This document shows positions 1 through 8,761 of a stretch of DNA of 43,992 bases, piece by piece. How positions within the stretch are numbered: the first letter of the stretch is position 1; every line of letters starts with the position of its first letter. The stretch spans positions 1 to 43,992 of the forward strand of contig JAJZJL010000021.1 in the NCBI GenBank assembly GCA_021810145.1. The letters run 5' to 3'. The notes beneath the pieces were generated by a model. That model did not search any database, was not told the DNA's origin, and saw only the letters and a program-made list of their open reading frames with translations. The stretch is from Planctomycetota bacterium. Its GTDB lineage: Bacteria; Planctomycetota; Phycisphaerae; WQYP01. The translations under genes and the position numbers were made by a program.

Positions 1-70
1 GCCAACCGCCTTGCAGAGTCGGGCCTTTGACCTACTGGGGTGTTCACAGTAGCGGGAAGTGACAAACTGA

Positions 71-109
71 ATAAAACCCTTGCTATGCAAGGGTTTTATT
101 TGTTTTTAA
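71..109 (+). terminator. Rho-independent terminator
   Basis: A 13-bp perfect stem (71-83 pairing with 87-99, three-base loop) has an A-rich 5' side and is followed by a T-rich run (TTGTTTTTAA) on the plus strand. This is a textbook intrinsic terminator for a plus-strand gene that ends at or before the left edge. The opposite strand lacks a T-run after the stem, so it should not terminate dut transcription efficiently. The 50 or so bases before it probably hold the 3' end of the upstream gene, but stops occur in all three frames and it cannot be identified. Confidence 0.85.
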
Positions 110-200
110 CGGCTAAACTCTGGGTTAGAAAGCCACGGATCAGGAACGTGAAGACCTTCCAGAATCCGTCACAGGCCCCTTATGGTTCCGCTGGCCGGCT

Positions 201-662
201 TCAATGCCCGGTGCTGCCGAAGCCGCCGGTACCGCGGGTGGTTGATGAGAGGTGATCCGGGGAATCCACCTGCTTCCAGGTGGCGCGCGTAACCGGCGCG
301 ACAACCATCTGGGCGATGCGCATGCCGCGCGTGATTGTAAATGGCTCGGAACCGAGGTTGATCATGATGATTTTTAATTCACCCCGGTAATCCGCATCAA
401 TGGTGCCGGGTGCATTCGGAAGCGTAATTCCATTTTTCAGCGCCAATCCTGACCGCGGGCGGATCTGTACCTCATGGCCGTCGGGAATTGCCATGACAAA
501 ACCGCACGGAATCAATACCCGTTCCAGCGGCGCAATGGCCACCGGTTCAACCACAGCCGCCTGCAGGTCCATGCCGGCGCTGTGCAGGGTTTGATAACTT
601 GGCGTATCCAATCCGCGGCCATGCTCCAACCACGCGATTTCAATGCTTGCATGACTACTCAC
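201..662 (-). CDS. dut: dUTP diphosphatase (dUTPase)
   Basis: Hydrolyses dUTP to dUMP and diphosphate, keeping uracil out of DNA and supplying dUMP for thymidylate synthesis; a cytosolic homotrimer in this family. All five trimeric dUTPase motifs are visible: AGMDLQA (motif 1), RPRSGLALKNGI (motif 2), GTIDADYRGE with the catalytic Asp (motif 3), RIAQMV (motif 4) and the glycine-rich C-terminal TRGTGGFGSTG arm (motif 5). The length of 153 residues is normal. The start is GTG, with AGGAG seven bases upstream. It is the last gene of the leftmost minus-strand group, after the glutamine amidotransferase. Confidence 0.96.
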   Translation of the reverse strand: MSSHASIEIAWLEHGRGLDTPSYQTLHSAGMDLQAAVVEPVAIAPLERVLIPCGFVMAIPDGHEVQIRPRSGLALKNGITLPNAPGTIDADYRGELKIIMINLGSEPFTITRGMRIAQMVVAPVTRATWKQVDSPDHLSSTTRGTGGFGSTGH

Positions 663-704
663 GTGCCAACTCCTGTAACGAAAACGTCCATACTGCGGAT
701 GCAG

Positions 705-1409
705 TTACTTCAGCAACGCCATCCAGCGGGAAAACACCTCACCGCCGATGCGTTCCAGCTCTGCCCCATACACAGGCCACTGTTTTAAAATATCCTCGCC
801 CGATACACGCGACTGATCTAATTCAGTGCGAAATTCGTGAACCATGCGATCAATCTGCGGGTAAGTCAATTCCAGATGGCAAAGCAGACCGTACGCATTT
901 TTGCCATAACGAAAGGCCTGCAGAGCTGTGAGATCTGATCTCAGCAATGGTACCGCTCCGTCGGGAAGGTCGAAAATATCGCCGTGCCAGTGCATGGCCA
1001 TAAATGAATCCGGCATCGCATCAAAAAGCGCATCGTCCCCGCCGCCGGGCAACTTGGAAACACTATACCATCCAATTTCTTTCCGTGGCCCTGGAAAGAC
1101 CTTGGCCCCAAGAGCTGCGGCCAGCAGTTGGCTGCCAAGGCAAACTCCCAGGATCGGCCTGCCGCGTTCCAGCGCCTGCCGAATCAATCGCAGTTCATCA
1201 TGGATAAACGGATACGCCGCGTGCTCATACACGCTCATCGGCCCACCCATGATAATGAGGCCCGAATAGGGGTCCATATCGTCGGGTACGCTTTGACCGG
1301 CAAATAATTCAATCGTGACGCTGCTGCGATTCGCCCGCTTCAATGCCGCAGCGATATTTCCCGGATGTTCACACGCCGCATGTTGAAGAATCAGTATTTC
1401 GCCGTTCAC
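705..1409 (-). CDS. Class I glutamine amidotransferase (GMP synthase-like)
   Basis: A stand-alone class I glutamine amidotransferase of 234 residues. The triad is visible: the nucleophile elbow GVCLGSQ with Cys90 and the His178-x-Glu180 pair in the segment LLCHLE. The oxyanion-region motif IIMGGPMSVYE is typical of the GuaA-like amidotransferase branch. There is no ATP-pyrophosphatase domain, so it is not GMP synthase itself; the acceptor of the released ammonia (or whether gamma-glutamyl substrates are cleaved) cannot be told. The start is GTG with GAGG five bases upstream. It lies 17 bases after glyA on the same strand, so the two are probably cotranscribed. Confidence 0.88.
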   Translation of the reverse strand: MNGEILILQHAACEHPGNIAAALKRANRSSVTIELFAGQSVPDDMDPYSGLIIMGGPMSVYEHAAYPFIHDELRLIRQALERGRPILGVCLGSQLLAAALGAKVFPGPRKEIGWYSVSKLPGGGDDALFDAMPDSFMAMHWHGDIFDLPDGAVPLLRSDLTALQAFRYGKNAYGLLCHLELTYPQIDRMVHEFRTELDQSRVSGEDILKQWPVYGAELERIGGEVFSRWMALLK

Positions 1410-1426
1410 GACCGCCTCTGAAGCTC

Positions 1427-2728
1427 TTATCGTGCCGCAGCCACCGCAGGTTCCTGCGTGTGCTGCACAGAGGACACATTGCAGTCGAGGTGGGGCAGCG
1501 GGTACTGCCGGGTGAATTCCGAAATTTCACCACGAATGCGACCCAAGGTCTTTTCGTCGCCACCGCTGGAAGCCGCACGATCAAACCACTCCGCCACTTG
1601 TTTCATCTGCGGCTCTTTCAGGCCCCGGGTGGTTAATGCGGGCGTGCCGACGCGAATACCGGATGTTTCCATCGCTTTGCGGGTATCAAATGGAACCATA
1701 TTCTTATTGACGATTATCCCCGCCGATTGCAACCATTGCTCAACCGCGGCTCCGGTAAGATTGGCATCTTTGGCTCGCAGATCAATAAGCATCAGGTGAT
1801 TATCCGTACCGCCGGAAACCAGACGATAACCGCGGCGCGTTAATTCTTCCGCCAGGACCTGGGCATTTTTAATAATCTGCTGGCAATAGACTTTGAACTC
1901 CGGCCGAAGCGCTTCACCAAACGCCACCGCTTTGGCCGCGATAATATGCATCAGGGGACCACCCTGCAATCCGGGAAATACGGCCGAATCGATTTTCTTC
2001 GCCCACTGGGATGTGCACATGGTCATACCGGATCGCGGTCCACGCAGGGTTTTATGTGTGGTCGTGGTGACAAAATCCGCATGCGGCACCGGGGACGGAT
2101 GCAGGCCCGTGGCGACAAGGCCGGCGAAGTGCGCCATATCCGCCATCTGCAACGCGCCGACTTCCCTGGCTATTTCAGCAAAGCCCGCAAAATCCCAGGC
2201 TCGCGGGTAAGCGCTGGCACCGGTGATAATTAATTTGGGCTTATGTTCGATTGCCAGCTTGCGAACTTCAGCAAGATTAATGCGTTCGGTCTGGGGATCC
2301 AGTGTGTAATGGACGGCTTTAAACCATTTGCCGGAGAGGTTTACTGATTTACCGTGGGTCAGGTGACCGCCATGGTCCAAATGCAGCCCCATGATGGTAT
2401 CACCAGGGGTCAGGGCCGCCAGAAATACCGCCTGATTTGCCTGCGATCCCGAGTGCGGCTGTACATTGACATGATCACAACCGAACAACTGCCTGGCTCG
2501 GTCACGGGCCAGATTTTCCACAATATCGACATACTGGCAGCCGCCGTAATAGCGCTTTCCGGGGTAGCCCTCGGCATATTTGTTGGTCAGCGGTGTTGCG
2601 GCCGCAGCCATCACCGCCGGAGAAACATGATTCTCACTGGCGATAAGCTCCAGTGTTGATTCCTGCCGCCCCTGTTCATCACAAATCGCCTGCCACAATT
2701 CCGGGTCTTGTTTCGCTATTGGATTCAT
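1427..2728 (-). CDS. glyA: Serine hydroxymethyltransferase
   Basis: Interconverts serine and glycine with transfer of a one-carbon unit to tetrahydrofolate, a PLP enzyme of the cytosol. It has the family N-terminus (LELIASEN), the [13 protein letters not shown] substrate-binding stretch, and the PLP-lysine motif [12 protein letters not shown] with Lys226. The 433 residues are close to the usual 415-430 and include a slightly longer Ala-rich tail. The ATG start has GAGG eight bases upstream. It is followed closely by the amidotransferase and then dut, and is preceded by the autotransporter, whose stop is only 90 bases upstream, so read-through from that promoter is possible. Confidence 0.97.
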   Translation of the reverse strand: MNPIAKQDPELWQAICDEQGRQESTLELIASENHVSPAVMAAAATPLTNKYAEGYPGKRYYGGCQYVDIVENLARDRARQLFGCDHVNVQPHSGSQANQAVFLAALTPGDTIMGLHLDHGGHLTHGKSVNLSGKWFKAVHYTLDPQTERINLAEVRKLAIEHKPKLIITGASAYPRAWDFAGFAEIAREVGALQMADMAHFAGLVATGLHPSPVPHADFVTTTTHKTLRGPRSGMTMCTSQWAKKIDSAVFPGLQGGPLMHIIAAKAVAFGEALRPEFKVYCQQIIKNAQVLAEELTRRGYRLVSGGTDNHLMLIDLRAKDANLTGAAVEQWLQSAGIIVNKNMVPFDTRKAMETSGIRVGTPALTTRGLKEPQMKQVAEWFDRAASSGGDEKTLGRIRGEISEFTRQYPLPHLDCNVSSVQHTQEPAVAAAR

Positions 2729-2818
2729 CCGTCTTACCTCAATTCCATATCAGGCGCATCGCTCGCGCCCAAGAGAGGAATTATAGCCACAGATTGCTTC
2801 CAATGCGAAGCGACGGCG

Positions 2819-5800
2819 TTAGAAACTTACCGCCGCGCCAAGCATCACGGTTTGCGCAAATTGCTTTTTGTCGCCAATTTGCGATTCGTAATTCGCAAAC
2901 AACGTTACACCCCGGCCGATACTGCCATTGACGCCCAAGCCCATTAATGCCGAATCGCGTGATGGCGACCCGGTTTGAAACACAAATGAACCGCTGCCCA
3001 AGCCACTGATACTCGATGTAATGGCGCGGCCTGAATTCAAAAATTCATGCTGCCAGTACGCGTTGAGGCTGATATTCAGCGTTGGGCGCGTCATGGAACT
3101 GTTATCGCGGAAATAGCGGGTTGAAAAAACCGTGTACTGGCCCTGAAAGCCGATCAGAGACCGCAGCGAATCGACATGCTGTTTTCCGACTGTCATGGCA
3201 AACGGACTGCCGGTTTCACTGAAACCACCAATGTTCGCATGCGTATAGCCAATGCCACCGGCCGGGCCGATTTTCAGATGAGAAGTCATCGGAAACAGAT
3301 ACCCACCGAGCATGGCGGCATCATATTGATTGCCGGTCGGCTTAGCTGTGGCGGTCGATGCCGAACCCGGAACGCCAATATTACGGTCAATCTTATAATC
3401 GTTATATGTGTATGACACCATGGCATCGACAAAGATATTGTTCTGACTGTATCCGGCAAAGAGTCCGGGCGAGTAACTTTCGGTGCTCTGGCGCGATCCC
3501 AGCGAATTCAGCGTCATACCCGAGTACATCCAATTGAACATACCGCCAACGAGAAAATGTTTGTTAAGCCGGTAATCCACTCCCGTTAACACCCCGCCGC
3601 TTTCCACATGCTGCGCGGACTGCGCGTCGGTGGTTTGCGGCAGCCGGTCCAGCACCAATTCACCCGCCGCAAATCCCGACCACTTTCCAGCAGCCGCATT
3701 GGCGTTTGAATCCTGCGAAGCGTTCATGGCATCCATATAATTAACGGATTGGCCGGCCATTTCACCCGTGGCATTCATCGCGGCTTCCAGCGACTGCCCA
3801 AAGGGATCCTGCTGATGAGTCCGCAATAAAGACAAGCCGCCCATGTTAAATCCCGGATTGGCGAAGTTATTGGAAATTTCAGAAAACACCTGCTGGCTGG
3901 TAAAAATGCTGTTTTGAATCGATGCATTGGTCAGCCCGCTGTAAATGGCCGGGGTCATTTCATTAAGCACGGCCGCGACACCGGCGGAAGAAAGCGAACT
4001 CATGGATATGAGCAGACTTTTTGCGGTGGGAGAAATATTGTTATTTTCGGGCGTAAAAGTGGTATCCAGATATTCGCCAACGGCTTTCTGGTTGGCATTT
4101 TGGGCGTCGGGCGCAAAAAGCGTTTGCACCGTTACGGTAACTCCGGTGGAACTGGTGGTTTCATAAAAATCCACGGGTGACGCGGAAGGCAATTCACCAG
4201 CGGTAATTTTGTTGAAGCCGGTTCCATAGGTCACGCCGCCGGTTTCCAGAGGTGTTGCTCCAGTCGCGGTCGGGGACAAACCGCCGGACGCCGTCACGCC
4301 GACGGGCGTTGCTCCGGCGGATACCAGGGCAAGCGTATCAAAATCGTGAAATTGCCCATAATTAAGCAAATTGGCGGAATTCACCACCAGAATATCGGCT
4401 GTGCCATTGAGGTTCGCCACCGCTGTACCCGCAACCGCAACGGAATCAGCGATTATTGGAGCCGAGGCGGATGAAAATGCCACCAGGTGCAACGTTGAAT
4501 TCGCGTCCTGGCTGTATCCTTTTACGCTGATCGCTTCAGGAGTGGCGGAAGTTATGCCAGTGGTGAATGCGTCGTAATAGGTGGATGAGTCCAATGCTGT
4601 CGTCGCAGCAGTTGTCCCCGTTAGCGCAACCGCCCCGCTGGCCAAGGCCGCCGGTGCCCCGGCAACCAGGGTTCCAGCTGAAACATTGGTTCCGCCGGTA
4701 TATGTATTATTTCCGGACAAAACCTCCACACCAGTGCCGGTTTTATCCAATATTCCGCCGGTTCCCCCGGCAATACCCCCATCTTGAATGACCCCGCCGA
4801 ATGAATCACTTCCGGTAACATCAAGCGTCAAGGTCTGGGATCCGAGAGCCACTGTCCCTCCCGTGCCGCTGAGGCCGGATAACGTCACGCCGCCGGTGGC
4901 CTGGGAAATATCCAGCGTTCCGCCGGTATGGATCGTCACGCCGCTGGACTTGGCAATGCTGCCGGTTCCGGTCAGCGCCAGCGTGCCGCTGGTAATCGTG
5001 GTTGCACCGGTATAGGTATTGGTGCCGGAAAGAGTCAGCACGCCGCCGGCGGTGGAACTTAATACAGTCAACGCGCCCGTGCCGCTGAACACCCCTGAAA
5101 ATAAATCGTTCTGTCCATCGGTATCAATGGTTCCGCCACCGGAATTAAGTGTAACCGCCCGCGCATCGTTGACAGCGGCCGTGGTTTTCAAGGTTCCGCC
5201 ATTAAAAGTCAGCCCCCCCGTGCCAAGCTGACTGTCGGCGGAAATCGCCAGGGTTCCGGCGGTCAAAGTTGTGCCGCCGGTATAGGTATTGGCACCGGAA
5301 AGCGTTAATGTTCCAGACGGCTCATTGAGAACCAATGCGAGACTATTTAAGAGATTGCCGGAAATGGTGCTGCTGGCTGTCGCCGCCGTGCCGCTGCCAA
5401 ATGTCAGCGTAATTCCGCCGGCACTTCCGCCATCGATATTACCGGCGATGCTTGAACCGGTGGGCGTGGCCATGGTTGAGGGATCAATCGTCAGACTGCT
5501 CGCTGTAGTGCTGGTGTTGGTGATAACGGTTCCAGTCGCGGTTACCTGTAATTGCCCCACCTTAAAGTTACCGCCATTAAGATCAGCGGGAAGGCGCGTG
5601 GTGGTACCGATAATGGCGTCATAAATAGTACCGGCCGGTGTGCCATTATTGGGAATTCCAGCCGACCAGTTGAGGGCATCATTCCAAAAACTATCTGTGG
5701 TACTGCCACCGGACCAGGTTGTTACCGTATCCGCCGCCTGGAGCGTCTGTGAACAATAACCTGCCGCCATCACCGCGGCAGCCACGAGTAAAAATCCAGC

Positions 5801-5860
5801 CGATCTTTTCCCCCGCCCCTGCCGCGAGTTGCCTGAGCATAATTTGAATTGCCGCAACAT
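2819..5860 (-). CDS. Autotransporter with PATR repeats and C-terminal beta-barrel
   Basis: A 1013-residue type V secreted outer-membrane protein. The chosen start (ATG at 5860) has GGAGG eight bases upstream and gives a basic n-region, a hydrophobic h-region rich in Ala/Val, and a probable signal peptidase I site after LQA. The passenger is Gly/Thr/Ser-rich and carries at least three passenger-associated transport repeats of the LTLSGxNTYTGgTT...GTLA type. Its middle has a variable unannotated region. The C-terminal 270 or so residues have alternating aromatic strands and end in Phe, as expected for an autotransporter barrel. The surface function of the passenger is unknown. A longer reading frame upstream to 5890 lacks a ribosome binding site. 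Confidence 0.9.
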   Translation of the reverse strand: MLRQFKLCSGNSRQGRGKRSAGFLLVAAAVMAAGYCSQTLQAADTVTTWSGGSTTDSFWNDALNWSAGIPNNGTPAGTIYDAIIGTTTRLPADLNGGNFKVGQLQVTATGTVITNTSTTASSLTIDPSTMATPTGSSIAGNIDGGSAGGITLTFGSGTAATASSTISGNLLNSLALVLNEPSGTLTLSGANTYTGGTTLTAGTLAISADSQLGTGGLTFNGGTLKTTAAVNDARAVTLNSGGGTIDTDGQNDLFSGVFSGTGALTVLSSTAGGVLTLSGTNTYTGATTITSGTLALTGTGSIAKSSGVTIHTGGTLDISQATGGVTLSGLSGTGGTVALGSQTLTLDVTGSDSFGGVIQDGGIAGGTGGILDKTGTGVEVLSGNNTYTGGTNVSAGTLVAGAPAALASGAVALTGTTAATTALDSSTYYDAFTTGITSATPEAISVKGYSQDANSTLHLVAFSSASAPIIADSVAVAGTAVANLNGTADILVVNSANLLNYGQFHDFDTLALVSAGATPVGVTASGGLSPTATGATPLETGGVTYGTGFNKITAGELPSASPVDFYETTSSTGVTVTVQTLFAPDAQNANQKAVGEYLDTTFTPENNNISPTAKSLLISMSSLSSAGVAAVLNEMTPAIYSGLTNASIQNSIFTSQQVFSEISNNFANPGFNMGGLSLLRTHQQDPFGQSLEAAMNATGEMAGQSVNYMDAMNASQDSNANAAAGKWSGFAAGELVLDRLPQTTDAQSAQHVESGGVLTGVDYRLNKHFLVGGMFNWMYSGMTLNSLGSRQSTESYSPGLFAGYSQNNIFVDAMVSYTYNDYKIDRNIGVPGSASTATAKPTGNQYDAAMLGGYLFPMTSHLKIGPAGGIGYTHANIGGFSETGSPFAMTVGKQHVDSLRSLIGFQGQYTVFSTRYFRDNSSMTRPTLNISLNAYWQHEFLNSGRAITSSISGLGSGSFVFQTGSPSRDSALMGLGVNGSIGRGVTLFANYESQIGDKKQFAQTVMLGAAVSF

Positions 5861-5941
5861 AAGACATACCTCCACGAAAATCGCTTCCAAAATTCCGGAG
5901 AAGAGCCAAAAAAGATTCGTTTACCCTTTCCGAATACTGGG

Positions 5942-5971
5942 CTTATAACTCCAAGGTGGCATTAAAGTCAA
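5942..5971 (-). promoter_or_regulatory. Candidate promoter of the autotransporter gene
   Basis: On the minus strand TTGACT (5966-5971) and TATAAG (5942-5947) are separated by 18 bases, about 80 bases before the autotransporter ATG. It is a sigma70-like pair found by eye; no transcript start is known. Confidence 0.5.
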
Positions 5972-6616
5972 TGGACACGCCGGTTTGAACCAACTTGTGA
6001 ATTCTCAGCCTGTGCCGGAAACGGATCCACCCGGACGAGAACCGCTGATTGCGCCGCTGTCCCGGGCGGCACGATGGAGGTTTGATCCTACGGCAAAATT
6101 TCCCTGTTCCCGGTCAAGCTTCGGAGGGCTTGCCATCCCGGGCACGATCCTCAGTTGACGTTACACGCGTTGGCTAAGTTGGTTGCCTCGGCTGCCGCGG
6201 GCCGGGCCAGACCGGTCAATTAAGTTCCCTGGCTTTCTTACCTTACATCAAGCCAAAGCGCAGTGTCGGCGGCGTTAAACGCAAATCATTCGCCCCATTT
6301 CAGGGGACATGCGCAGTGCAGTTGCGGACAACCCGCCATAACCGATACCCACCGCGCGCCGGGGCGGTCCATCCCATCCTGCCAGGAAGTCAATCCGATT
6401 CGCCATCGCCGATACCCGCCCTACCCACAAAACAAATTCCCCATTGCTCGTTAATAGTTGATGGTTGCCCTCCGTATCCGTTTTAATCCGTGAAATCCGT
6501 GGTCCCCTGTCGCCTCCAAATCAACAGAAACGGCTAGCCCCCCCGAAATCTCGCCGCACCAGACAGGGAAAGCCGGCGTTTTGGCAGGCGGATGTTACCC
6601 GCGGGACCCGTCGCGG
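5972..6616. other. Gene-poor stretch with no convincing feature
   Basis: About 645 bases between the autotransporter promoter and the rfbC remnant. No open frame here has a recognisable protein or a good ribosome binding site. The only structure seen is a short ATCCGT repeat at 6476-6503, listed separately. It may be decayed sequence left by the rearrangement that produced the rfbC duplicate. Confidence 0.5.
6476..6503. repeat. Three imperfect copies of a 10-bp ATCCGT unit
   Basis: ATCCGTTTTA, ATCCGTGAA and ATCCGTGGTC follow one another in non-coding DNA. A related reverse-complement form (GCGGATAAC repeated) occurs at 36162-36188, also intergenic. Confidence 0.55.
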
Positions 6617-6755
6617 TTGTTATGCATAAACCTCGGCGTCGCGCAGGCGGGGCGCGGCACGATCTTTTTCTGATAACACCAGAGCACCGGCATCCGGCCA
6701 GGATATGCCGATGTCCGGGTCATTAAACAAAATCGACCGCTCAAATTCATTTGCG
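6617..6755 (-). pseudogene. Truncated duplicate of the rfbC 3' end
   Basis: This stretch matches the last 45 or so codons of the intact rfbC (8214-8351) with about ten to twelve substitutions over roughly 130 bp. Read on the minus strand it still encodes FERSILFNDPDIGISWPD followed by the rest of the rfbC C-terminus and a stop at 6620-6622. It has no start and no epimerase active site. Similarity stops abruptly at about 6755, nine bases from the stop codon of the DUF4143 ATPase, so that gene now sits where the 5' part of this rfbC copy should be. Most substitutions are conservative or silent, suggesting it was once a translated gene. Confidence 0.88.
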
Positions 6756-6763
6756 TCCCGGCC

Positions 6764-8008
6764 TTATCGACTCGGCGTCCATAGCGCCGAAATGGGCATG
6801 GCGGTTATTTGTTTCCCGACAGGCAGTACCTGTCCTCCCATATACAATACAATTCCTCGGACAAATTTGCTCCCAACCGTCTCCGCGAGATCGTGCATCC
6901 CCGCAAGTTCGGAGGCGGTAACATTCAGGCTGGCTTTTACCTCCACACCGACAATGCGACCGTCGCGGCTCTCCAGCACAAAATCCACCTCCTTGCCGTC
7001 GGCTGTACGGTAGTAATACAGTCGAGGATGGACAACACTCCAGGTACTCTGTTTGCGCAGCTCCTGCCCGACGAATGATTCCAGCAGTGCCCCCATATTT
7101 TCCGCGGGATTCGCCAGCTTCTCCGCATTGACGTGCATCAAATGCGCTGTCAATCCGGTGTCATTGAGATAAACTTTCTCCCGCTTTATCAGCCGCTTGC
7201 GAATATTGGTGAACCATGCCGGCAAGGGCTGATATAAGCGGGTCGCTCCCAGCAGTGCAAGATATCTCGCCAAGGTAGGCTGGGCAAAACCCAGATCACG
7301 CGAAAGTTCCGCGACGTTCAGCAGGCCGCCGGTCTGCGCCGCCAAGAGGCTTAACAGCCGTGGCATCTGGGTCAGGCCGTCAACAGCCGCCAGTTGCCGC
7401 ACGTCACGCTCCAGAATGGTGGTGATATAGGAATTAAACCACGCCTCGCGCCGCCGTGGCTCCTGGCGCGCAATGACCTCAGGGTAGCCGCCAGCCACGA
7501 TCAACCGGGCAATTCGGCTTCGACTGATCGCGGGCAGTTTCCGCATCCGGATTGCACGATCGCCAAATGCAACGTCTATAAAGTCCTCCCGATTACCGGC
7601 AATTTCTCCTTGTGAGAGCGGCCAGAGCGAGAGGATTTCCATACGCCCGGCCAGGGAGTCGGAAAGTCTGGGAGCCAGTAGAATATCGGATGATCCCGTG
7701 AGTAGAAAACGCCCCGGCCGGCGGTCGCTGTCTATGGCCAGTTTAATGGGCCGGAACAACTCCGGCGCAAGCTGGACTTCATCAATGACGACCGGATCGC
7801 TCAGGCCGGAGATGAAATCCGCAGGTGATCCGGTGGCGGCGGCCCGCGCGACGGGATTATCCAGCGTAATATATTCAGCCGGATGCGGCCGACGGGCCAA
7901 CATTTGCACCAGCGTGCTTTTGCCGCACTGCCGCGGCCCCTGCAGCAATACCACCGGTGTATCTTTCAGTGCCGCAAGCACCGAGCTTTTCAGGAAGCGG
8001 TCATACAT
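6764..8008 (-). CDS. AAA-type ATPase of the AAA_14/DUF4143 family
   Basis: A 414-residue ATP-binding protein. Walker A is GPRQCGKST (residues 24-32) and Walker B is VVIDEVQ (Asp76-Glu77). A winged-helix-like middle is followed by the C-terminal DUF4143 part, whose EVDFVLE...GVEVKAS stretch resembles a PD-(D/E)xK nuclease core. The cellular role of this very widespread and frequently transferred family is not established. The ATG at 8008 has GGAG eight bases upstream; an in-frame extension to 8056 would run into the palindromic promoter and is unlikely. The gene lies between an rfbC remnant and intact rfbC on the same strand, suggesting insertion by recombination at that locus. Confidence 0.9.
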   Translation of the reverse strand: MYDRFLKSSVLAALKDTPVVLLQGPRQCGKSTLVQMLARRPHPAEYITLDNPVARAAATGSPADFISGLSDPVVIDEVQLAPELFRPIKLAIDSDRRPGRFLLTGSSDILLAPRLSDSLAGRMEILSLWPLSQGEIAGNREDFIDVAFGDRAIRMRKLPAISRSRIARLIVAGGYPEVIARQEPRRREAWFNSYITTILERDVRQLAAVDGLTQMPRLLSLLAAQTGGLLNVAELSRDLGFAQPTLARYLALLGATRLYQPLPAWFTNIRKRLIKREKVYLNDTGLTAHLMHVNAEKLANPAENMGALLESFVGQELRKQSTWSVVHPRLYYYRTADGKEVDFVLESRDGRIVGVEVKASLNVTASELAGMHDLAETVGSKFVRGIVLYMGGQVLPVGKQITAMPISALWTPSR

Positions 8009-8037
8009 CAGCGGCTCCTTTTTCCTAATCCATAGTA

Positions 8038-8072
8038 TTGGATAATATAACACCAAGTGTTATATTATCCAA
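8038..8072. promoter_or_regulatory. Perfect 16-bp inverted repeat containing a bidirectional promoter
   Basis: The arms 8038-8053 (TTGGATAATATAACAC) and 8057-8072 are exact reverse complements around a CAA centre; with one mismatch the symmetry extends to about 22 bp per arm. On the minus strand TTGGAT (8067-8072) and TATATT (8044-8049) are spaced by 17 bases and point at the ATPase gene, 36 bases ahead of its ATG. Because the element is symmetric, the same pair (8038-8043 and 8061-8066) points rightwards, antisense to rfbC. It is likely an operator-promoter for a dimeric regulator. The element is too A/T-rich and lacks a T-run, so it is not read as a terminator. Confidence 0.7.
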
Positions 8073-8216
8073 CACTATCCATTCGATCCAAATTGTGGAT
8101 ATGGCAATTGCCGGGGCGGCTGCCGGTACACCCTTCAGCACACATCTGCTCCGATCATGTAATAAGATCAATCACCTATGACGGCCTGAAGTGAATTCCG
8201 GCATGCGCCAGGCTTG

Positions 8217-8759
8217 TTACGGATAAACCTCGGCGTCGCGCAGGCGGGGGGCGGCGCGATCTTTCTCCGATAACACCAGAGCACCGGCATCCGGCCAGGA
8301 TATGCCGATGTCCGGATCATTAAACGCAATCGAGCGTTCAAATTCTCTTGCATAATAATCCGTGGTTTTGTAAAGAAACTCGACGGTATCAGAGAGCACG
8401 AGAAAACCGTGGGCAAATCCCGGCGGCACATACGCCATGCGCAGGTTTTCATCCGAAAGATGAAAACCCACCCATTTTCCAAAAGTGGGCGACCGCCGGC
8501 GGATATCCACCGCCACATCATACACTTCCCCGCGCACTACGCGGACCAGTTTTCCCTGAGCCTGTTGAATCTGATAATGCAACCCGCGCAAAACACCCCG
8601 GCTGGAGCGGGAGTGATTGTCCTGCACAAAATCAGCGGATATGCCGAGCTGCGCAAACGTCCGCTGATTGTAGCTTTCCATAAAAAAGCCGCGGGTGTCA
8701 CGAAATACCGCCGGCTCCAGCAGCAGCACATCCGGAATGTCAGTGGGAATGATTTTCAT
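8217..8759 (-). CDS. rfbC: dTDP-4-dehydrorhamnose 3,5-epimerase
   Basis: Third step of dTDP-L-rhamnose synthesis: epimerises dTDP-4-keto-6-deoxyglucose at C3 and C5. The 180-residue cupin protein shows the family N-terminus (DVLLLEPAVFRDTRGFFMESY), the catalytic His segment SRGVLRGLHYQ, the VVRGEVYDVAVDIR strand and a PGFAHGF turn. Its ATG is two bases after the rfbA stop, so translation is coupled. It ends the argG-rfbBA-rfbC run. A second, truncated copy of its last 45 codons lies at 6617-6755. Confidence 0.96.
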   Translation of the reverse strand: MKIIPTDIPDVLLLEPAVFRDTRGFFMESYNQRTFAQLGISADFVQDNHSRSSRGVLRGLHYQIQQAQGKLVRVVRGEVYDVAVDIRRRSPTFGKWVGFHLSDENLRMAYVPPGFAHGFLVLSDTVEFLYKTTDYYAREFERSIAFNDPDIGISWPDAGALVLSEKDRAAPRLRDAEVYP

Positions 8760-8761
8760 AT

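Noticed and set aside
8038..8072. Palindrome considered as a transposon end or terminator
   Set aside because: There is no transposase or second copy, no T-run follows, and well-spaced promoter elements explain it better.
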